Below, one piece after another: positions 58,988 to 64,000 of a stretch of 64,000 nt of DNA; the stretch's first letter is position 1, and every line of letters starts with the position of its first letter. Origin of the DNA: Paraperibacillus marinus. Its GTDB lineage: Bacteria > Bacillota > Bacilli > Bacillales > DSM-1321. The DNA is taken from positions 186,001 through 250,000 of the forward strand of contig NZ_CP143542.1 in assembly GCF_046237605.1 (NCBI RefSeq). The letters are read 5' to 3'. The position numbers and the translations under genes are program-made. The notes under the pieces were generated by a model, which made no database searches, had not been told where the DNA came from, and saw only the letters and a program-made list of their open reading frames with translations.

Positions 58988-60389
58988 GTTTGAGCGGCTG
59001 CATCCGGCCGGCATCCTTGTGAGCACTTTAAGGACGCTCAAGGGAATCCTGCTTCCGTTCCTTCTGCTGCTTGCAAGCGGCAGAGGAGAAGGCGCCGGAT
59101 ATCAGCTGCTGTATTCTATCCTGCCGGTCGCTATAAGCATTGGAGTCGGCATTTTTCGCTGGAGAAGTTTTTCTTATGGAATCGCCGAAGGGGAGCTGCG
59201 TATCTATCAGGGAGTCCTCTTGAAAAAAAGCCGTTATATCCGCCTCGATAAAATTCAGTCGCTTGATATTACACAGGGAGTGATTCAGCGGCTGTTCAAG
59301 GTGGTCAGCGTCAAGATAGAGACTGCCGGTGGAACAAAAGGGGGCGAACCGGAAGCGGTCCTAGAAGCCATTACGAGCAGGAAGGCGGAAGCGCTGGGAC
59401 AGATCATTAAGGAAGGCAGGCAGGCTGTCCTGCCGCCCCGTGGGGAACACCCTGAAAGAAAGACCTATAGCCCAGCCAATCGCGATCTCTGGATCTTTGC
59501 AGCCACATCCGGGAGGGTGGGGGTTATATTCTCCGGCGCTGCTGCTGTTTTGCTGCAGTTTCAGGAGGTGATTCCGTACAGAAGAGTGCTTCTCGGGATT
59601 GAGGATTATGCCGCTTCGGGTTCAGCAGCGATCGTGCTGCTTCTCCTGGCTGCGTTCCTTTTGGCATATGGTGCCGCCATTATTAATATCCTGCTCAAAC
59701 TTGCCAATTTTTCCGTGGAAAGAACAAGTTCTGACCTTATCGTTTCAAGCGGCCTGATTGAGACGAGGCAGGTAACGATTCCATTTAAAAAAATCCAGGC
59801 TATCCGCATCAGTGAAAATCCGTTCCGGCAGCCGTTAGGATATGTGAGTGTATCTCTTTATTATGCAGGAGGGACAAAAGGGAGGGGCCATTCCAAAACG
59901 ATTTTGCTTCCGCTGATCAAAAGAGAGAAGCTTGAAGGCATATTCGGCTCCCTGCTTCCGGAATATTCACTCCCCGGAAGCCTGCACGGTGCAGCGAACC
60001 GCTCCAAATATAGATTCATAGGAAGACCGGTCTTGATCTGCCTGCCTGTTGCAGCAGTTATCAGTATCCTGTTTCCGGGATGGGGGTATGCGTCATTTTC
60101 CCTTGTCGCAGCAGCAGTTCTGTTTGGCCGCAGCTGTTTCCGGGATGCTGGCTGGCATATGGCAGATAACCTTTTAATGCTCAGGAACAGGGGGATCTCA
60201 AGGAACACTTATCTGATTCATAAAGAAAAGATTCAATCCCTTCAAATATCAGCATCCCCGCTGCAGCGCGCCGGCGGTCTCCGGACGATAACGGCAGTCA
60301 TTATTTCCGGAACAGGGGCAGCATCAGGGAAAGTCAGAGATTTAGAGAACAAAGATGCTCAGTCTATCATGAACTGGTTTACTCATTAA
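58980..60389 (+). CDS. ydbT: YdbT-like bacterial PH-domain membrane protein
   Basis: A 469-residue protein with about six membrane helices and three bPH2/DUF304 repeats: RWRSFSYGIAEGELRIYQGVLLKKSRYIRLDKIQSLDI, NFSVERTSSDLIVSSGLIETRQVTIPFKKIQAIRI and WHMADNLLMLRNRGISRNTYLIHKEKIQSLQI. Function is not established. ATG 58980 has GGAGGAAG upstream and lies inside the ydbS end. Its last 11 bases overlap the opposing rhomboid gene. Confidence 0.87.
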   Translation: MFEFERLHPAGILVSTLRTLKGILLPFLLLLASGRGEGAGYQLLYSILPVAISIGVGIFRWRSFSYGIAEGELRIYQGVLLKKSRYIRLDKIQSLDITQGVIQRLFKVVSVKIETAGGTKGGEPEAVLEAITSRKAEALGQIIKEGRQAVLPPRGEHPERKTYSPANRDLWIFAATSGRVGVIFSGAAAVLLQFQEVIPYRRVLLGIEDYAASGSAAIVLLLLAAFLLAYGAAIINILLKLANFSVERTSSDLIVSSGLIETRQVTIPFKKIQAIRISENPFRQPLGYVSVSLYYAGGTKGRGHSKTILLPLIKREKLEGIFGSLLPEYSLPGSLHGAANRSKYRFIGRPVLICLPVAAVISILFPGWGYASFSLVAAAVLFGRSCFRDAGWHMADNLLMLRNRGISRNTYLIHKEKIQSLQISASPLQRAGGLRTITAVIISGTGAASGKVRDLENKDAQSIMNWFTH

Positions 60390-60981
60390 TGGACTTCTTA
60401 TTCAGGAGAAGAAGGGAAGATAACCCGAATCCTGATAGCAAGCCTCCGATATGACCCCATATATTGATCTGCGGCTGCAGGAAAGTCATCGTTATGCCAA
60501 TCACGGACAGCGTAAGCAGCATACGGGAGTTTTGTGAAGACAGCCAGTCTTTTTTAAAACATATGACGGCCAGATAGAAGCCCAGGAGGCCGAACACAGC
60601 ACCGCTTGCCCCGGTATGGGTAAAAGTGGGCGGTTCGGCGAAGTATGTGGCTGCGTTGCCGCCTGCCCCGGACACCAGATAAATGACTAAAAAGCGCCAT
60701 GAGCCGAGAGTCCGTTCAATGAATGGTGCCAGGATAATAAGGGAAATGCTGTTGAATACAAGGTGGCTGAATGTGCCGTGCAGGAAGACGGGGCTGATCA
60801 GCCGCCAGTAGTCTCCTTCTACTATATAAAGATTGACTCCATACATGCTTTTGAAAATAACTGAAGCCGGAAAGATGGGAAGGCTGATCAGTAAATAGAC
60901 AGAAACATTGATTATGACCAAAAAGGCAGCCGCGGGATAGATCTTATAAAATTGGGCGGGGTCCTCATTACGGGCAAACAA
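60379..60981 (-). CDS. Rhomboid-family intramembrane serine protease
   Basis: A 200-residue protein with six membrane segments. HGTFSHLVFNSISL (segment 2), catalytic Ser in TGASGAVFGLLG (about residue 125) and catalytic His in NIWGHIGGLLSGF (about 177) are all present, so it should be active. It cleaves membrane proteins within the bilayer; substrate unknown. B. subtilis has a rhomboid-like gene ydcA at the same locus. TTG 60981 has AAAGGATG upstream. Convergent overlap of 11 bp with ydbT. Confidence 0.9.
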   Translation of the reverse strand: MFARNEDPAQFYKIYPAAAFLVIINVSVYLLISLPIFPASVIFKSMYGVNLYIVEGDYWRLISPVFLHGTFSHLVFNSISLIILAPFIERTLGSWRFLVIYLVSGAGGNAATYFAEPPTFTHTGASGAVFGLLGFYLAVICFKKDWLSSQNSRMLLTLSVIGITMTFLQPQINIWGHIGGLLSGFGLSSLLLLNKKSINE

Positions 60982-61080
60982 ATAAAAACATCCTTTCCGC
61001 TAAAAATGCCTGCTTTAAATTGTACACGCTCCAGGCGCGGGATATGACTGGCTATATGAATAAGAAGGGAGGTCTTTTCG

Positions 61081-61434
61081 TTGATAAAGGGAATAGGAAT
61101 GGACCTTGTGGAAATCCACAGAATCGAGGAGCTGCTGAAAAGGCAGCCCAGGCTTCCGGAGCGGATATTAACGCCAAACGAAAGAAAACAATTCTCTATG
61201 CTTGGAGAAAAGCGGAAAATAGAATATTTAGCCGGCAGGTTTGCTGCCAAGGAGGCTTTTGCGAAGGCTTCCGGAACGGGTATCGGCTCCAGCCTGTCTT
61301 TTCTGGATATTGAGATTGCAAAAGCGGAAAGCGGTAAGCCGGTGTTCATAAGCCCTGTATCAAGGGGCGTCCATCTCAGCATTACCCATACTGCCCATTA
61401 CGCAGCCGCCCAGGTAGTCATCGAAGAAGTGTGA
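61081..61434 (+). CDS. acpS: Holo-[acyl-carrier-protein] synthase
   Basis: Transfers 4'-phosphopantetheine from CoA to acyl carrier protein. 117 residues: GIGMDLVEIHRI (Mg-binding Asp 8), FAAKEAFAKASGTGIG (about residues 54-69, Glu for Mg) and SITHTAHYAAAQV. The TTG start has GGGAGGTC upstream. Divergent from the rhomboid gene and before ydcC-alr, as in B. subtilis. The 248-bp gap after it shows no gene. Confidence 0.95.
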   Translation: MIKGIGMDLVEIHRIEELLKRQPRLPERILTPNERKQFSMLGEKRKIEYLAGRFAAKEAFAKASGTGIGSSLSFLDIEIAKAESGKPVFISPVSRGVHLSITHTAHYAAAQVVIEEV

Positions 61435-61682
61435 ACAGCCTGTCATTTTCTTTGGACATATTGGCCAGTCCCTCCTCATATACATGGTAGTGCTATAGGA
61501 GAGACAAGGCCTGGTTAAAGTGTGTTGCTGGAAAGGTTGTTCATAATAACTTCTAAGACAGCCTGTGGACCGTCCGGAACTTTTTTCGGGCAGCCCCGGG
61601 AGCAGGTTGATTGGAGCAATCCCTCAATGTCTTTTGATCCGCCTTTTCCTCTCCCTTTTAAATAAAAAAAGGGGTTGAAGAG

Positions 61683-62690
61683 ATGAGAAAGTGGTTGGTG
61701 GTTGTTGCTGGATTCTTGCTGATGGCCGCCCTGTCCGCCTGCGGAGCGAAGTCGCAGGAAGATGTGGTGAGCGCCTTGGATGAAAAGGTAACTTCAATGA
61801 AGGGATACAAAGCGAACGCCAAAATGACTCTTCAGATGGGAGAAGATCCCCAGGTTTATAATGTGGAAGTCTGGCATAAGAACCCGGATTTTTACAGAGT
61901 CAACCTGAAGAATCCGAAGAAGGATCAGAGCCAGATGATATTGCGGAACAAGGAAGGTGTATTCGTCCTGACTCCAGCCCTCAATAAAAGCTTTAAGTTT
62001 CAAAGTGAATGGCCTAAGAACAGCAGTCAGGCTTATCTGTTCGAGTCGCTTGTGAAGGATGTTATGGAAGATAAGGATGCCGTGTTTAAAAAGACGAAAA
62101 AGCACTATGTGTTTGAAACCAAGACGCGCTATCAGAATAACAAAATGCTTCCTTTTCAAGTCATTACCTTCAGCCAGAAGGACTTGTCACCGGTGAGCGT
62201 CAAAGTGCAGGATCCGGATAAAAATACACTGGTATCGGTTGAATTCACCAAGGTGAAGTTCAATTCTTCCTTCGATAAGGGATCCTTCGATATGAAACGC
62301 AACATGACAAGCGCACAGCTCGCACCTGTGATGGGTGAACCGAAGGACACAGCCTTCACTGTCAAGAGGCCGACCGCAAAGATTGACGGCGTGGAGCTGA
62401 TTGACGAAGAAGAGCTTACCGCCGCTAATGGCAAACGTTTTGTGCTGACATATGGAGGGGAACAAAGCTATACGTTGATTCAGGAAAAAGCCGAACCTGC
62501 AAAAACAACTCTTGCTTCGACCAAAATGAACGGTGAACCGGTAGATCTTGGGTTTGCCATCGGAGCCATATCCGGGCATACTCTCTCCTGGACATATGAC
62601 GGAGTGGACTATATGCTTGCCTCCAAGGATTTATCGAAGGATGAAATGCTGATGGTGGCTCGATCGGTCGAGGCTGCGCCGGTAAAATAA
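61683..62690 (+). CDS. ydcC: YdcC-like LolA-fold lipoprotein
   Basis: A 335-residue lipoprotein with signal ending LSACGA (Cys about residue 20). The body (MTLQMGEDPQVYNVEVWHKNPDFYRVNLKN..., DLSPVSVKVQDPDKN) matches the outer-membrane lipoprotein carrier-like/YdcC family, which includes sporulation-related proteins. It is anchored on the outer face of the membrane; function not known. AAAGGGG precedes ATG 61683. Terminator behind it separates it from alr. Confidence 0.87.
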   Translation: MRKWLVVVAGFLLMAALSACGAKSQEDVVSALDEKVTSMKGYKANAKMTLQMGEDPQVYNVEVWHKNPDFYRVNLKNPKKDQSQMILRNKEGVFVLTPALNKSFKFQSEWPKNSSQAYLFESLVKDVMEDKDAVFKKTKKHYVFETKTRYQNNKMLPFQVITFSQKDLSPVSVKVQDPDKNTLVSVEFTKVKFNSSFDKGSFDMKRNMTSAQLAPVMGEPKDTAFTVKRPTAKIDGVELIDEEELTAANGKRFVLTYGGEQSYTLIQEKAEPAKTTLASTKMNGEPVDLGFAIGAISGHTLSWTYDGVDYMLASKDLSKDEMLMVARSVEAAPVK

Positions 62691-62702
62691 ATGAATCACA
62701 GT

Positions 62703-62731
62703 CCCTGCTGCTGCCGGCAGGGCCTTTTTTT
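62703..62731 (+). terminator. Terminator of ydcC
   Basis: CCCTGC (62703-62708) pairs with GCAGGG (62717-62722), followed by CC and a T-run. Confidence 0.88.
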
Positions 62732-62845
62732 TAGCAATAATTCCCGCCGTATGCGTAGGTGAAGGGGGACCATTTGACCTGGAACTCATTAACCGCAATA
62801 ATTAAGAGGATAAAAAATCAAACCATGATAAAGGGCGGGTCATCA

Positions 62846-64000
62846 GTGGAAACTACCAGCTTTTACCGGGATACCTGGGCTGAAATTAATCTCGATCATA
62901 TATATAACAATGTGAAGAATGTGAAGAAACACCTTCCTGCGCATGTTACCCTATATGCTGTGGTAAAGGCGAACGCATACGGCCATGGCTATGAAGAAAC
63001 AGCCAGGACGGCTCTTGAGGCAGGAGCAAATGCCCTGGCGGCGGCCTTCCTGGATGAAGCTGTATATCTCAGGAATAAGGGATTCAGCTGTCCGATCCTT
63101 GTGCTCGGGGCATCCAGGCCGGAGGATGTACAGGTTGCTGCGAATTATGACATTTCACTGACCGTATTCAATCTGGAATATCTTCAGGAAGCGCGAAAAA
63201 GCATGACTGGAGACCAGGCGGTCAAGCTTCACCTCAAATGCGATACAGGGATGGGACGGCTTGGTTTTACGTCCGCTGAGGAACTGCAGAAAGCCGAGCG
63301 GTTGATAACCAGTTTTGATCTTTATGACTTTGAGGGAATTTTCACCCATTTTGCCGCTGCAGATGAAGAAGACAGCAGCTATTATGAACTGCAGTTAAAG
63401 AGATTCACTGAATTCCTGGAGGCTTTGGCAGAGAGGCCAAGGCTCATCCATGCAAGCAACAGTGCTGCAACGCTCAGGTTCAAGGACAGCCAGTTCAATG
63501 CAGCAAGGCTTGGGATTGCCATGTACGGCCTTTCTCCCTCCGAAGAAATCAAGCCGCATCTGCCGTTTGAACTCCATCAGGCCATGTCGCTTAAAACAAA
63601 AGTTGTATCCATCAAGAAGTTATCCAAAGGTGACAGAATCAGCTATGGCGGGGCCTATACACTGCAGGAGGATGAATGGATAGCGGCTCTGCCCGTTGGA
63701 TATGCCGACGGCTTCCTGCGAAAGCTTCAGGGGCAGGAGGTTCTCGTTCAGGGAAAAAGGGTCCCGATTGTCGGACGAATCTGTATGGACCAGTGCATGA
63801 TCAGGCTTCCCGAAAAGGTGGATATCGGCACGGAAGTAACCCTTGTCGGCAGGGATGGGGATGAGTTCATTTCCCTGGATGAGATAGCCGTAAAGCTGGA
63901 TACCATTAACTATGAAGCTGCCTGCCTCGTTGCCTGGCGGATGCCGCGGGTGTATAAGAAATACGGAAAAACGCATATTACCAATAATTCCTTGTTAGAA
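62846..64000 (+). CDS. alr: Alanine racemase, 3' end outside window
   Basis: PLP enzyme making D-alanine for ddl. 385 codons are open to the right edge; family members are about 390 long, so only the very end is missing. FYRDTWAEINLDHI, the PLP lysine in AVVKANAYGHGYEE (about residue 40), LKCDTGMGRLGF, HASNSAATLRF, RLGIAMYGLSP, the catalytic Tyr in ISYGGAYT (about 269) and GRICMDQCMI are seen. GTG 62846 has AAAGGGCGGG upstream; the in-frame ATG 62825 has no well-placed site. Confidence 0.95.
   Translation, partial: METTSFYRDTWAEINLDHIYNNVKNVKKHLPAHVTLYAVVKANAYGHGYEETARTALEAGANALAAAFLDEAVYLRNKGFSCPILVLGASRPEDVQVAANYDISLTVFNLEYLQEARKSMTGDQAVKLHLKCDTGMGRLGFTSAEELQKAERLITSFDLYDFEGIFTHFAAADEEDSSYYELQLKRFTEFLEALAERPRLIHASNSAATLRFKDSQFNAARLGIAMYGLSPSEEIKPHLPFELHQAMSLKTKVVSIKKLSKGDRISYGGAYTLQEDEWIAALPVGYADGFLRKLQGQEVLVQGKRVPIVGRICMDQCMIRLPEKVDIGTEVTLVGRDGDEFISLDEIAVKLDTINYEAACLVAWRMPRVYKKYGKTHITNNSLLE

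Overview
The window looks like a chromosomal segment of an endospore-forming member of the Bacillaceae (Firmicutes). Evidence: strong AGGAGG-type ribosome binding sites with frequent TTG/GTG starts, T-box leaders, an H-type small acid-soluble spore protein, lipobox lipoproteins, and a block ddl-murF-cshA-uvsE-ydbS-ydbT-rhomboid-acpS-ydcC-alr that largely follows the Bacillus subtilis order (uvsE is the extra gene). I see no prophage, transposase gene, CRISPR array, rRNA or tRNA. The first gene (DUF1028) and the last (alr) are cut by the window edges.

Layout. 1-8066: DUF1028 gene end, a parS-like site, fni, a PhoP-box promoter with pstS-pstC-pstA but no pstB, a GSP17M/YsnF stress protein and a secreted phosphodiesterase. 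8177-13772: T-box-controlled proS of the archaeal-like type, a cupin, an APH-fold kinase, a yckBA-like amino-acid transporter pair and a GNAT. 13788-17628: PLP synthesis (pdxT, pdxS) with divergent pdxR; pdxS and pdxT are separated by 835 bp of repeats. 17793-21561: potABCD. 21628-27451: a 50-bp hairpin array, a class B PBP, PAP2 protein, ElaA-like GNAT, sspH and an ArsB/NhaD permease. 27573-31549: cobalamin riboswitch, class I ribonucleotide reductase and a small membrane protein. 32174-36130: TPP-riboswitch operon for thiamine or precursor uptake (thiY, thiamine-binding protein, thiX, thiZ, TatD-like hydrolase). 36218-41847: DeoR and TetR regulators, VOC protein, T-box trpS, ZIP transporter, GNAT and a lipid kinase. 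42070-44548: c-di-AMP riboswitch with a glutamate/aspartate-type symporter, then TauE. 44886-50110: citR/citA, histidine phosphatase, copper chaperone, unknown protein, CDF transporter. 50401-52152: 52-bp repeat array and a TetR-SMR operon. 52318-64000: cell-wall and housekeeping block.

Regulation by RNA is prominent: two T-boxes (proS, trpS), and cobalamin, TPP and c-di-AMP riboswitches, each followed by an intrinsic terminator. Two pairings are of special interest: cobalamin over a B12-independent reductase, and c-di-AMP over a dicarboxylate/amino-acid symporter.

The most unusual feature is the amount of intergenic repetitive DNA: (i) a dispersed element of about 190 bp with at least seven full, partial or fragmentary copies, often starting exactly at a stop codon and abutting a terminator; (ii) 50-52-bp palindromic units in tandem at 21628 and 50401, with a decayed relative at 32010; (iii) a 192-bp direct repeat and a 21-bp array that split pdxS from pdxT. 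The murF-cshA gap (about 900 bp) also holds several hairpins that no recognised feature explains. All calls come from reading the sequence; no database search was run.
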